DNA of 64,000 nucleotides from Cylindrospermum stagnale PCC 7417 (GCF_000317535.1 NC_019757.1:1463001-1527000); one strand, 5' to 3'; positions 10,418 through 19,165 are shown, counted from the first letter of the stretch. Notes: generated from the sequence alone by a model not told the origin. Numbers and translations are program-made.

Positions 10418-10951
10418 ATGCCAATCTTTGATTCATCATTCGATTCTTCAATTCTTAATTCTCAGCAGAATGCATTCACCAAAAGTTCTCGCAATGTAAT
10501 GGAAGTGCTTGTGGTAGAGGAGGTAGAGAAACAATTCCAATCCTTGCCCGCTAAAACGGCTAAATACATTAAGGCTTCTGAGGTGATTGCCTATGCCCTG
10601 AATCGTCTACCTGCTCTGTATGCTACTAGCAAACGAGGGTGGCAGCGGCAATGGCATCGCGGAAAAACCGAGATGTATCAGAAAATCACCACGGCTGTGC
10701 GGCAGGGAATTATTGCTGTACAGCAAGATCCTCTACGTGCTAACGATCTTCTGATTTTCCCAGACGAGGATGCAGCATCGGCTGCTTTGCAAGGACTAAA
10801 GGTTTTGCTCCAACGTGAAGATATATCGTGGGAAAACTTAACTGATGTGGTTAAACAAACATTGATCAATACCTCGCGAGGGAAGATTACTTGGCGTCAA
10901 CCTGGTCGTCCGGACAATCAACTATTTGACTGGGAGAAACATCAGATGTGA
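10418..10951 (+). CDS. ComFB-family protein (late competence development family)
   Basis: 177 residues. The region from ~26 to 120 (NVMEVLVVEEVEKQF, SEVIAYALNRLPALYATSKR) is a ComFB domain. Cyanobacterial ComFB proteins have been reported as cyclic di-nucleotide receptors affecting motility and competence (established for relatives, not shown here). A 25-residue Ser/Asn-rich N-terminus precedes the domain, and a C-terminal extension ends GKITWRQPGRPDNQ. Its stop codon at 10949-10951 lies one base from the stop of the convergent kinase gene at 10953, so the 3' ends must interact transcriptionally. The ATG is the first in the open frame and the ribosome-binding site is weak. Confidence 0.82.
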   Translation: MPIFDSSFDSSILNSQQNAFTKSSRNVMEVLVVEEVEKQFQSLPAKTAKYIKASEVIAYALNRLPALYATSKRGWQRQWHRGKTEMYQKITTAVRQGIIAVQQDPLRANDLLIFPDEDAASAALQGLKVLLQREDISWENLTDVVKQTLINTSRGKITWRQPGRPDNQLFDWEKHQM

Positions 10952-10952
10952 A

Positions 10953-13145
10953 CTACCCCAACTTGCCGAGTACGTCTGAAGTTGGGACTTCCAGTTTTAC
11001 GGGGGTTAGCGGTAGTGTGAACCAGAAGGTTAAGCCGTGCGTTGGGTGGCTAATTATGCCAATTTCCCCACCGTGGGCCTGAATAATTTGCCGACAGAGA
11101 TACATTTTTAAGCTAATGCCTGTGGAACAAGGAGCTTGGGGATCGCGGACATACAAATCGAAGAAGCGATCGCATTCTAGTTTGTTCATCGCTATACCGT
11201 TGCTTTGAATTTGGGTGCGAATCATTCCCCCTGTAACTTTGGCTTTGAGGGTGAAGTGTAATCCTGGTGGATTGTGTTGCAAGCTATGAGTTAACAAATT
11301 TGCCAAAACTCTCTGTAACTGAGTTGTATCTGCCATCACTAGCGGTAAATCTGCCGACACCAGGTTAGTGAAAGTCCCTTGGTTTTGGGTGAGTAGGGGT
11401 TGCAAGTCTGAGAGCATTTCCTCCAGTAGGTAACTAAAGTTGATGAGTTGGCGATCGAGAACAACTCCTTGCTTTTGGCTACAATGAATTTCTAGCAATG
11501 AGTCAAGCATCCCTAGTTGATGGTCATTGCCTTGAATCATCCGCTCGATGATCGAGCTAGACACAGGGATAATTGATGGGACAGATTCTTTGATAGTACA
11601 AAGTTCTCGATTTTTCAGTAAATGTTTGAGCACCATCAAATTACCCATCACCGAAGTCCTTAAATCGTGGGCAACTGTGTGCAGCACAACGTCTTTTACC
11701 CGGTGCAGTTCTTCCAATTCCTGCATTTTTTGTTGCAACTGCGCTGTACGTTCTTCTACCTGACGTTCTAAATTTGTGTTGAGTGCGGCGAGTTTTTGAT
11801 AAATCAGACTTTGCTGAATGGCGATCGCTAATTGCTCTGACATCTGCTGTAGCAAATCAATTTCTATTGCTTGCCACTGACGGGTTCCAGTGCATTGGTT
11901 AGCAATCAACGCCCCCAACAATTCGTTACCCAAGATAATGGGTACAACTAAGGAAGCCCTAGTTTGGAATTGTTGATAGTGTGTTCTCAACTTCGGAGAT
12001 CCAGAAATTTTGGCTGTATCTTCCACCACCAAGATCCGATTAGTTGCAAGTAATGTTCTCAATTCTTGGATATAAGCTTGATCGTCACTATACCAACCTA
12101 AAATTGATGGATACTTTGGCTCTACTGATTCAGCAACAATTCTGGCTCCTTCAGGGAAATCATTTAACCCAATAAAAACCCGGTTAACTTGCAGAAATTG
12201 CCGGACTTCGGTGACGGTGGTTTGGAGAATTTGCTCTAAGTCGAGGGAAGAGCGAATTCGCACCAGAGTTTCTTTCAACAAGCGATCGCGTTGTGCTGAG
12301 AGGCGTAATTTTGCTTCTGCTTGTTTGCGTTCTGTAATATCTCGGACAATAGCTAGAACTTCATTTTGTCCACTAGTTACCAACCGCGCCTCATAATCTC
12401 GCATTCCCAAAGGCGTTGGTAGTTGATATTCGCAAGTTTGCAGAGTTCCGGAATTTAAAGTTTTGGCGATCGCCTCTTGGCTAATTGCTGCCACATCATT
12501 TGGCAATAAATCCTGCAAATTTTTACCAACAATTTCTTCCTTGGCAAGGACAACATTAACTCCGTCATCTTTCAGGTCTAGATACTCACCATCGCGACTG
12601 ATGCGAAACATTAAATCGGGAATAGCATCTAAAATTGCTTTATACCGGGCCTCACTCTCGCACAGTTTAGCTTCAGCTTGCTTTCGATCTGTAATATCTA
12701 TGACCAATCCATCCCAAAGAAGATCCCCATTAGCAAGCCTTGCTAGTTGAGAAGCACCTTGAATCCACTTGAGTTTACCACTAGGGGTAATGATGCGACC
12801 TTCCCAGCGCCACGGTGCAAGACTAGCCACAGCAACAGCCATAGATTCGTCGAAGGCTTGCACATCTTGGGGATGAGTTAGTGCACATAAGACGTGTAAA
12901 TCTGCCTGTATAACTTCTGGTTCTAATTCATACAGTTCCCTACAACCTGAACTGACATAGAGGACAAACTGTGAACCATCTTGCTGTTGGCGGATTTGAA
13001 AGATCATCCCCGGTAAGTTGGCAGCAATTTTTGACAGCAGAGTGAAAGCCTCTTGTCGACAATCTGGTGTGTGCAGCAATTTTCTAGTCTCAACCACTCT
13101 TCGACCCTTAGATACACAAATAACACATTGATGATTAACAGCCAT
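10953..13145 (-). CDS. PAS-PAS-GAF histidine-kinase-like protein with degenerate ATPase domain
   Basis: 730 residues. Two PAS domains (~40-160 and 165-280, each ending DRKQAEAKL or ERKQAEAKL), a GAF domain (~300-445), a coiled coil (~452-485) and a DHp helix with His493 (VAHDLRTSVM) precede a HATPase-like C-terminus. Compared with the neighbouring kinase, the N-box Asn is His620 (NLLTHSLQH), the G1 Asp is Ser648 and its second Gly is Ala652 (SNGIA), and the G2 Gly-rich motif reads TGISLKMYLC. These are the ATP- and Mg-binding residues, so autophosphorylation is doubtful and a pseudokinase role is likely. The ATG at 13145 lies inside a membrane-helix-like sequence read in another frame, so the true N-terminus may have been lost. 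Confidence 0.8.
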   Translation of the reverse strand: MAVNHQCVICVSKGRRVVETRKLLHTPDCRQEAFTLLSKIAANLPGMIFQIRQQQDGSQFVLYVSSGCRELYELEPEVIQADLHVLCALTHPQDVQAFDESMAVAVASLAPWRWEGRIITPSGKLKWIQGASQLARLANGDLLWDGLVIDITDRKQAEAKLCESEARYKAILDAIPDLMFRISRDGEYLDLKDDGVNVVLAKEEIVGKNLQDLLPNDVAAISQEAIAKTLNSGTLQTCEYQLPTPLGMRDYEARLVTSGQNEVLAIVRDITERKQAEAKLRLSAQRDRLLKETLVRIRSSLDLEQILQTTVTEVRQFLQVNRVFIGLNDFPEGARIVAESVEPKYPSILGWYSDDQAYIQELRTLLATNRILVVEDTAKISGSPKLRTHYQQFQTRASLVVPIILGNELLGALIANQCTGTRQWQAIEIDLLQQMSEQLAIAIQQSLIYQKLAALNTNLERQVEERTAQLQQKMQELEELHRVKDVVLHTVAHDLRTSVMGNLMVLKHLLKNRELCTIKESVPSIIPVSSSIIERMIQGNDHQLGMLDSLLEIHCSQKQGVVLDRQLINFSYLLEEMLSDLQPLLTQNQGTFTNLVSADLPLVMADTTQLQRVLANLLTHSLQHNPPGLHFTLKAKVTGGMIRTQIQSNGIAMNKLECDRFFDLYVRDPQAPCSTGISLKMYLCRQIIQAHGGEIGIISHPTHGLTFWFTLPLTPVKLEVPTSDVLGKLG

Positions 13146-13230
13146 ATTAGCCAGTTCGGCAGTTTTTCTGCTGTGAGAATAACTGCTAACAGAATAAAAA
13201 CTTTATCTTCCTTCAGAGTAGTTGGGGATG
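13065..13230 (-). pseudogene. Possible out-of-frame N-terminal membrane segment of the kinase-like gene
   Basis: In a frame different from the kinase start, the minus strand encodes FILLAVILTAEKLPNWLIWL and then LIINVLFVYLRVEEWLRLE, two typical membrane helices followed by a charged exit. This overlaps the first ~25 codons of the kinase-like ORF. A one-base frameshift near 13080-13100 would join these helices to the PAS region, as in other membrane histidine kinases. It may be decay, a sequencing error or coincidence. Confidence 0.4.
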
Positions 13231-13275
13231 CTAATGTCGCATTCACCCAATCGGGTGAACCAGTTGCGAGAGGGT

Positions 13276-13375
13276 GAACTAATCCATACCCAGAATCATC
13301 TCGACTATCGATTCCCGACTCATCGACATAGATAATTATTGTTGTGGCCAAACTCATTAGTGACAATTTACCCAT
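13276..13375 (-). pseudogene. IS630-family transposase fragment
   Basis: The minus strand encodes TTIIIYVDESGIDSRDDSGYG, which matches the second-Asp motif region of IS630/Tc1-type transposases (consensus xxYxDExGxDxxxxxxYG). Only about 30 residues remain and both sides are unrelated sequence, so this is a dead fragment. A 12-bp inverted repeat (CATTAGTGACAA at 13355-13366, complement at 13385-13396) lies at its upstream edge. Confidence 0.6.
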
Positions 13376-13779
13376 TTCCTTAACTTGTCACTAATGGTCT
13401 TGTCCCGAAAATCTCATCCCTTGGGAAAAACCTGGACAAAACTTGTAAACCAAGGCTTGTTGGCGGCTTTTAGAATCTCGTTTTCACCCCAAAAAATTGG
13501 GTGATGCCACCAATAAGCGCCGATTCTATGCATCTAACAACTAGATTTTGGATCAGGAACCGCCAATTTTGATAACTTTAATAAAACCCAATCTTTCAAC
13601 CTGATCATAGTCCTCAAATCAATCCGATTGAGGGATTGTGGCAATTTATGATACAAATAATTATTGATATAAAACTTGCTAGTCCCTAATTTTTCTTTGT
13701 CCTCATCTTGAGCAGATAACCTCCAAGAGAGAAATCTCAGCAATAGGTTAAGTATTCACCATCAAAATTCGTAAAAAAG
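13376..13779. promoter_or_regulatory. Intergenic region upstream of the cyclase-globin operon
   Basis: About 400 bp holding the probable promoter of the plus-strand operon that starts at 13780. It has a short hairpin near 13491-13510 (CACCC...GGGTG around an A-rich loop) and insertion-sequence debris at its left edge. A 69-codon minus-strand ORF at 13534-13743 has no recognisable family features and I do not call it. Confidence 0.4.
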
Positions 13780-16380
13780 ATGTTAAATCTTCAAAATCGC
13801 TTCCGTAAGTTTGGTAATGGCTCCCTAAGTAATCTAAAATTGGGCGACTGGACAATTAAATCTAAGCTGCAAGCGTTGCTCTTAGGAGTTAGCCTCGGTT
13901 CTGTAGTGGTAGTTAGCGGGATTGGTTGGTATCAAACACAAGCCACCCTCAGAAGCAAAATCGCTGACCAACTTGCAGGTATAAACAGCACCAAAGCCGA
14001 GCAGTTCGAGTCGTACTTTGAAAATTTAAACAACCAAGTGGGGATGCTGGCAGCAGACAGCAACATCGTTAAAGCAATGGTGGAGTTGAATGGGGGTTTC
14101 CGCAACCTAGATCGGAACTTTATTCCCCCTGAATGGGATACTGCAATAGATGCTTACTACAACGAGCAATTTTTGCCGCTGTTAAAAAAGAATTTATCCC
14201 CTGAAGAACTGAACCCCAGCGTTTATCGTCCCACCGGACAAGCAGCTCGCTATCTCCAGTATCATTATCTTGCTTCTAATCCCAATCCAGTAGGCAAAAA
14301 AGACAAGCTACTCGATGCTGGTGATGGGAGCAATTATACTAAAGCTCATGCCAAATATCAAAATTTTTTTGCAGGAATTGTTAAAAAATTCGGTTATTAC
14401 GATTTATTTTTGATTAACCATAAAACAGGGGATTTAATCTATTCCTATTTTAAAGAAACAGATTTTGCCACTAATGAGTTCCAGGGTGTTTACTCCCAGA
14501 GTGCACTATCGAATTTGGTGCGGACAGTGCAGACAAATCCGACAAAAGGTAGCATTCAGGTAGCTGATTTTAAGCCTTACCGCGCCTCTTATGATGCTCC
14601 CACCGCTTTCGTGGCAACGCCCATTTATAGTGGTTCTAACATGATTGGCATCTTGGCGGTGCAAGTACCTGTTGACAAGATCAACCAGGCTATTAGCCGG
14701 AATAATAATTGGGAAGGTAGTGGTTTGGGTAAAACGGGAGAAGCTTATTTAGTCGGGCCTGATTCCCTAATGCGTTCAACATCTCGTTTTTGGGTTGAAG
14801 ACCCCAAAAAATATCAAAATGTTGCTCGTTACATGGGGACTGATCAGAAAACTCTCCAACTGATGGAGAACTTCAACACTACCATTGGCTTACAGAAGAT
14901 CAAGAGTCCAGCCGCTCAAGCCGCTTTGGAAGGGCAACAAGGCATGATAGTAACCCGCAATTATCGGGGGGCAGAAGTATTAAGTTCCTACGCTCCTTTG
15001 AAGTTGAACGGGTTAAATTGGGCGATTCTGGCAGAGATAGAGGTGGGGGAAGCCTATCGTCCGCTTTACACGTTAGAGATAATTTTGCTGATTGCGGCGG
15101 TGATTTTCCTACTGGGGACGTCGTTTTTAGCGGCAATTGTTGCAAGGATTTTTACCTCTCCCCTACGTCACTTGACTGAGAGTGCCCGGAAACTTAGTGC
15201 GGGGGAAATGGATGTGGACGTTGAGGTGAAATCCCAAGACGAGTTTGGGGAATTCGCAAAAGAGTTCAAAGCGGTGGCGAACAAATTACGCCAAACTGAA
15301 GAGCAGCTAGAGATCAAGAAGCAAGAAAATAGTATTCTCTTGCAGAATATCCTACCCAGCGCGATCGCCGAACGCAGGAAACAAGGAGAATTGCTCATTG
15401 CCGACAGCTTCAAGCAAATAACCATTCTCAATGCTCATGTGGCAGGTATTGCTGAGTTGAACAAGCGGATGTCACCCACAGAGGTAACCCAACTGCTTAC
15501 CCAACTATTTAATGAGTTTGACCAAACGGCAGAGCACTACGGCATGGAACGGCAGAACACCATCAGTACAAGCTACATGGCAACCTGTGGACTCACCCAA
15601 GCTAGATTTGACCACAGCAAACGAACTGTTGATTTTGCCCTAGCTATGTTAGACATTATCCAGCGTATGGATAAAAGTCATAATTCTGCTTTTGGCTTAC
15701 GCATCGGCATTCATGCAGGTTCGGTAACAGCAGGGGTAGTCGGAACTCAGAGACTTGAGTACGTCATTTGGGGGGAAACGGCATATTTAGCAAGCCGCCT
15801 ACAGACCCAAGCTGAGTTGAACTATATTTTGATCACTCAGAGTGTGTACGAACGGGTAGCAGATAGCTTCACATTCATCCAAAACCCATCGATAAAAGTT
15901 CAAAGCCTGGGAGAGGTAGAAACTTGGACACTTGTCACTACTAGGAAGTTAGTTCCTTCTCAGGTGGATTTGGTTCAGTCATCCTTCGCCAAAGTCAAGC
16001 CCATCGCTGATAAAGCTGCTGAAATATTCTACAACCGACTGTTTGAATTAGCACCTTCTTTTCGTCCTCTATTTAAGGGGGATATGAAACAACAGGAGCG
16101 TAAGCTAATGAATACCCTTGCTCTTGCCGTGGAAGGTTTGCGTCAGCCAGATCAGATTATCCCTGCCGTCCAAAAGCTGGGTCGCAACCATGCGGGTTAT
16201 GGTGTCAAGGCTGAATACTACGATATTGTCGGCGAAGCTTTGCTGTGGACGTTAGCACAAGGACTGGGTGAAGATTTTACTACGCCAGTGCGAAAGGCAT
16301 GGGAAGAAGCCTACACATTCTTGAGCGAAATTATGAAAGAAGCAGCAGCAGAACTTGAGTTGGAAAAGATCGGTGTATAA
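13780..16380 (+). CDS. dCache-HAMP-cyclase-like-globin fusion sensor
   Basis: 866 residues. TM1 is at ~29-50, an extracytoplasmic dCache-type sensor at ~51-428, TM2 at 431-457, HAMP at ~455-508, a signalling helix with NILPSAIAERRKQGE, a class III nucleotide-cyclase-like domain at ~540-720 and a globin domain at ~728-852. The cyclase fold is clear (RIGIHAGSVTAGVVGTQRLE, WGETAYLASRL). However, the first metal Asp is replaced (NAHVAGIAEL, His553), the second lies in ISTSYM (Thr597) and the transition-state Asn is Tyr669, so ordinary cyclase activity is unlikely. The globin resembles bacterial haemoglobins, with B10-like Tyr751 (IFYNRLF) and proximal His804 (GRNHAGYGV). An MscS-type channel gene follows after 74 bp. 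It may sense an external ligand together with O2, NO or redox state. The architecture is unusual. Confidence 0.88.
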   Translation: MLNLQNRFRKFGNGSLSNLKLGDWTIKSKLQALLLGVSLGSVVVVSGIGWYQTQATLRSKIADQLAGINSTKAEQFESYFENLNNQVGMLAADSNIVKAMVELNGGFRNLDRNFIPPEWDTAIDAYYNEQFLPLLKKNLSPEELNPSVYRPTGQAARYLQYHYLASNPNPVGKKDKLLDAGDGSNYTKAHAKYQNFFAGIVKKFGYYDLFLINHKTGDLIYSYFKETDFATNEFQGVYSQSALSNLVRTVQTNPTKGSIQVADFKPYRASYDAPTAFVATPIYSGSNMIGILAVQVPVDKINQAISRNNNWEGSGLGKTGEAYLVGPDSLMRSTSRFWVEDPKKYQNVARYMGTDQKTLQLMENFNTTIGLQKIKSPAAQAALEGQQGMIVTRNYRGAEVLSSYAPLKLNGLNWAILAEIEVGEAYRPLYTLEIILLIAAVIFLLGTSFLAAIVARIFTSPLRHLTESARKLSAGEMDVDVEVKSQDEFGEFAKEFKAVANKLRQTEEQLEIKKQENSILLQNILPSAIAERRKQGELLIADSFKQITILNAHVAGIAELNKRMSPTEVTQLLTQLFNEFDQTAEHYGMERQNTISTSYMATCGLTQARFDHSKRTVDFALAMLDIIQRMDKSHNSAFGLRIGIHAGSVTAGVVGTQRLEYVIWGETAYLASRLQTQAELNYILITQSVYERVADSFTFIQNPSIKVQSLGEVETWTLVTTRKLVPSQVDLVQSSFAKVKPIADKAAEIFYNRLFELAPSFRPLFKGDMKQQERKLMNTLALAVEGLRQPDQIIPAVQKLGRNHAGYGVKAEYYDIVGEALLWTLAQGLGEDFTTPVRKAWEEAYTFLSEIMKEAAAELELEKIGV

Positions 16381-16454
16381 AGTAACAATTTAACTAATCG
16401 AATTGGCTGAAATATACTCACTATTTACTGTTTATGGTTCGTTAAAAAACAGTC

Positions 16455-17942
16455 ATGGATAAATCACTTCTGGGATGGATATTGCTTTTGGGTCTGGGAT
16501 TTCCATTGTTGGGTATACTGCTTGGTGAAGCAGCCTCAAGATTAGAACGGCAGCAACACCCCTTAGCAGTTGGTCTACGTCAGGTGCGCGAGTATGTGTT
16601 ACCTCCCTTAGCCGTGATCTTGGTAATGCGACAGCTTTTAAGCATCGCTGGCAAAGATTCCTGGGCACGTTTTGTGGAAACTTTAACTTGGGTTGCCGTT
16701 ATTGTCGCGGGACTTTCTTTAATCAACGCTTTGTTGACCACAAAAAAACAACCGATTAAATGGCAAATTCATGTACCTAGCCTGTTCTTTCAGGTAGCTA
16801 GGGGTGTAGTGATCTTCGCCATTGGCTATCACATTCTCAATGGAGTTTGGAATATAGATTTGACTGGCTTGGGTTCCACTGTAGGGATAGCTTCAGCCGT
16901 AATTGCCCTAGCGTTGCAAGATACCCTCAGTAACCTGGTGTCAGGATTACTATTGCTATTTGCCAAACCGTTCAGAACGGGTGATTGGATTGAGATAGAT
17001 GGAAAGCAGGGACGGGTAATTGAACAAAACTGGTGGTCAGTCACGATGAAAAATCCGGCGATGACATTCAACGTTCCCAATGGGGTGTTGTCGAAGGCAA
17101 GCATTATCAATTACGGTCAGAGAGGAATCTGGAAGAGTATTTACGCCTCATTTTCTTATGACGATTCTCCTAGTCAAGTGATTTCAGCCCTAAATACCTT
17201 GACGGAGGGTATAGATCTGATCGAAGCCAAAGATCCTGCTCTGGTTAGTTCCTATGAAGACTCCAGTATCACATACAAGCTTTCCTATACAGTACTGCCT
17301 GAAAAAGATTGGATCGTTGCTGCGGAACTCAAATTTCGACTTTACTACATAACCAAACGTTATGGCTTTACTATGCCTTATCCAATTCAAGTGCAGTACG
17401 ACGTTGAGGCGAAACTTGGAATACCTTGCCTAATTCCCCAAGTAGTCGAGAACCGCCAACAGGAATTAGTAACTTATTTGCGATCGCTTTCTTATTTCTC
17501 GACGCTTAATGATCATCAGATTGAGAAACTAGCTGAACGGGCTAGATTTAAAGCCTACGGTAAGGGTGAGTTAATTATCACAGAAGGTAAAGAAGACGAG
17601 GGACTTTATATTATCTTCAAGGGCACGGGACACGCCTATCTAATCGATGAGCAAGGTGAGCGCCAGATAGTGGACGAGCTTGAACTTAACGAAGCATTCG
17701 GGGAAATGGCGATCTTTCCAGGGCAGGTAAGTCCGGTTACAGCCGTTGCCGATGAGGATGTTGAGGTTGTAGTGATTCCAGCCAAAGAGATTGTCCAAGC
17801 GATCGAGTCTAACAACAAATTCGCTTCAGAGATTCTTCAGTACATCGAAGAACGGAAAAAAATGGTTCTACTTGCTAAAGGAATCAAAGACGCGGCGAGT
17901 TCATTAATTAGTCACAATGGTCGCCGGGTGCAAGTGGGATGA
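16455..17942 (+). CDS. MscS-family channel with C-terminal cyclic-nucleotide-binding-like domain
   Basis: 495 residues. Three to four membrane helices lie between residues 5 and 135. The MscS pore and beta domain follow at ~138-225 (GLGSTVGIASAVIALALQDT and KPFRTGDWIEIDG), with a cytoplasmic vestibule to ~325. A CAP_ED/cNMP-type beta-roll occupies ~343-450 (GELIITEGKEDEGLYIIFKG, FGEMAIFPG). In cNMP-binding members the phosphate cassette carries Arg after the FGE motif; here the segment reads GQVSPVTA with Ser/Pro at that place, so cAMP binding is doubtful. It lies 74 bp downstream of the cyclase-globin gene, and its stop overlaps the start of the PstS-like gene, indicating one transcript. It probably passes ions or small solutes under control of a cytoplasmic signal. 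Confidence 0.9.
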   Translation: MDKSLLGWILLLGLGFPLLGILLGEAASRLERQQHPLAVGLRQVREYVLPPLAVILVMRQLLSIAGKDSWARFVETLTWVAVIVAGLSLINALLTTKKQPIKWQIHVPSLFFQVARGVVIFAIGYHILNGVWNIDLTGLGSTVGIASAVIALALQDTLSNLVSGLLLLFAKPFRTGDWIEIDGKQGRVIEQNWWSVTMKNPAMTFNVPNGVLSKASIINYGQRGIWKSIYASFSYDDSPSQVISALNTLTEGIDLIEAKDPALVSSYEDSSITYKLSYTVLPEKDWIVAAELKFRLYYITKRYGFTMPYPIQVQYDVEAKLGIPCLIPQVVENRQQELVTYLRSLSYFSTLNDHQIEKLAERARFKAYGKGELIITEGKEDEGLYIIFKGTGHAYLIDEQGERQIVDELELNEAFGEMAIFPGQVSPVTAVADEDVEVVVIPAKEIVQAIESNNKFASEILQYIEERKKMVLLAKGIKDAASSLISHNGRRVQVG

Positions 17943-19048
17943 TGAGGATAACCAGAGCAAAGCTTTACAGGAGTTGCTTATTTTTGAGCGGCATGGTTTT
18001 ACTATTGACAGCCTGCACCCAAGGGTCAAAAACCTCAAAGGCAAAGATTGACAATCAAGCCAGTGCAGACAAGACCTCAAAAGCAGACTTAGGGATTCAG
18101 CAGGTTGAGCGTAAATTAGTTAAACCCCCCTCAACCCAAGACTCAGCTAAACAGGGCATTGTACTGCCAGAGGTAAAACCCCTGGAACTGGAGGGAACAC
18201 TGGCGATATCGGGAACTCAGGTAGTTTTTCCCATTAGTCAGGCTATTGTTCAACGCTTTATCCAAGACGGGTATCCCAACAAGATTGATCTGGCTGGTAT
18301 TGATACTCAGGTTGGCTTCAAACTATTTTGCGAGGAGAAAAAGGCAGATATTTTCAATGCAGTTCGTCCGATTACTAGTCAGGAGTCAGCCGTCTGTGCC
18401 AAGTCAGGTGTTGAGCCGATAGGCTTTCAAATTGCCACCGATGCAGTGACTATTGTAGTTAGTTCTCAGAATAATTTCGTTCCCAACAATTTGACGCGCG
18501 ACGAAATGGCAAAGGTATTCACTGTCGAAAAGTGGTCAGATGTGAATCCCAAATGGCCAGCGGAATTAATTAAACGCATTGTCCCGGCGGGTGCTGGTAC
18601 GGGAGACTCAGTTGAGTTGTTTGCCCAAGCTATCCTCAAGGGGAACGTTAGCCAACTTATTAATGCTGCCAATACGATATCTTATGACTATGTAGAGCAG
18701 TTGCACTCAGAAGCTTTAATTAATCCCTACATGGTTGGCTTTTTAGAGTATAGCTCCTATAAACAAAACCGAGACAAGCTGAAGGCGATCGCCATCGATG
18801 GAGTTGCCCCTGAGCAGTCGGGATATCCTCTAACCCGTCCGTTATATATTTATGCAGATGTCAAAGCGATTCAGCAACGACCGGAAGTAAAAGGATTTGT
18901 TAACTATTACTTGACCAATGTGAACGAAGAAATTCCTAATTTGGGCTACTTTCCCGTCAAAGCCACCGTATTGGATGAGTCAAAAACTAAGTTTTTGCAA
19001 GTGAAGGGTAATCAAGAGTTATTGAAGGAAGCAAGTAAGAAAAATTAG
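17939..19048 (+). CDS. PstS-like phosphate/substrate-binding lipoprotein
   Basis: 369 residues. The lipobox LLTAC places the lipidated Cys at residue 26, so the protein is membrane-anchored in the periplasm. The mature part is a PBP-like domain of the PstS type: ISGTQVVFPISQAI, DIFNAVRPITSQESAVCAKS, DAVTIVVSSQNNF, VPAGAGTGDSVELF. The usual Gly-Ser-Ser/Thr phosphate loop is GTQV, so phosphate specificity is uncertain. Its start overlaps the stop of the MscS gene (ATGATGA at 17939-17945), implying translational coupling. No pstCAB genes follow, so it is not part of an ordinary phosphate importer. It may be a ligand sensor or accessory protein for the upstream dCache sensor or channel (inference). 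Confidence 0.82.
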   Translation: MMRITRAKLYRSCLFLSGMVLLLTACTQGSKTSKAKIDNQASADKTSKADLGIQQVERKLVKPPSTQDSAKQGIVLPEVKPLELEGTLAISGTQVVFPISQAIVQRFIQDGYPNKIDLAGIDTQVGFKLFCEEKKADIFNAVRPITSQESAVCAKSGVEPIGFQIATDAVTIVVSSQNNFVPNNLTRDEMAKVFTVEKWSDVNPKWPAELIKRIVPAGAGTGDSVELFAQAILKGNVSQLINAANTISYDYVEQLHSEALINPYMVGFLEYSSYKQNRDKLKAIAIDGVAPEQSGYPLTRPLYIYADVKAIQQRPEVKGFVNYYLTNVNEEIPNLGYFPVKATVLDESKTKFLQVKGNQELLKEASKKN

Positions 19049-19069
19049 TTATTTTGTTATTAACATCAA

Positions 19070-19165
19070 AAACCCGGAACCTAACCCCCCTAGCCCCCCT
19101 TCTCTATGAGGGAATGGGGGTTTCAAAGCCTCTCCCCACCCCCCTAAAGTCCCCCAGGGGGGACA
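19070..19165. repeat. C/G-rich intergenic repeat between convergent genes
   Basis: The stretch carries runs such as CCTAACCCCCCTAGCCCCCC and GTCCCCCAGGGGGGAC, the latter a short perfect palindrome near 19149-19164. Similar C-rich inserts occur near 33720-33840. It sits between the PstS-like gene and the convergent oxidase gene and may contribute to termination. Confidence 0.45.

Noticed and set aside
13534-13743. 69-codon minus-strand ORF upstream of the cyclase-globin gene
   Set aside because: No domain, no ribosome-binding site, and in the presumed promoter region.
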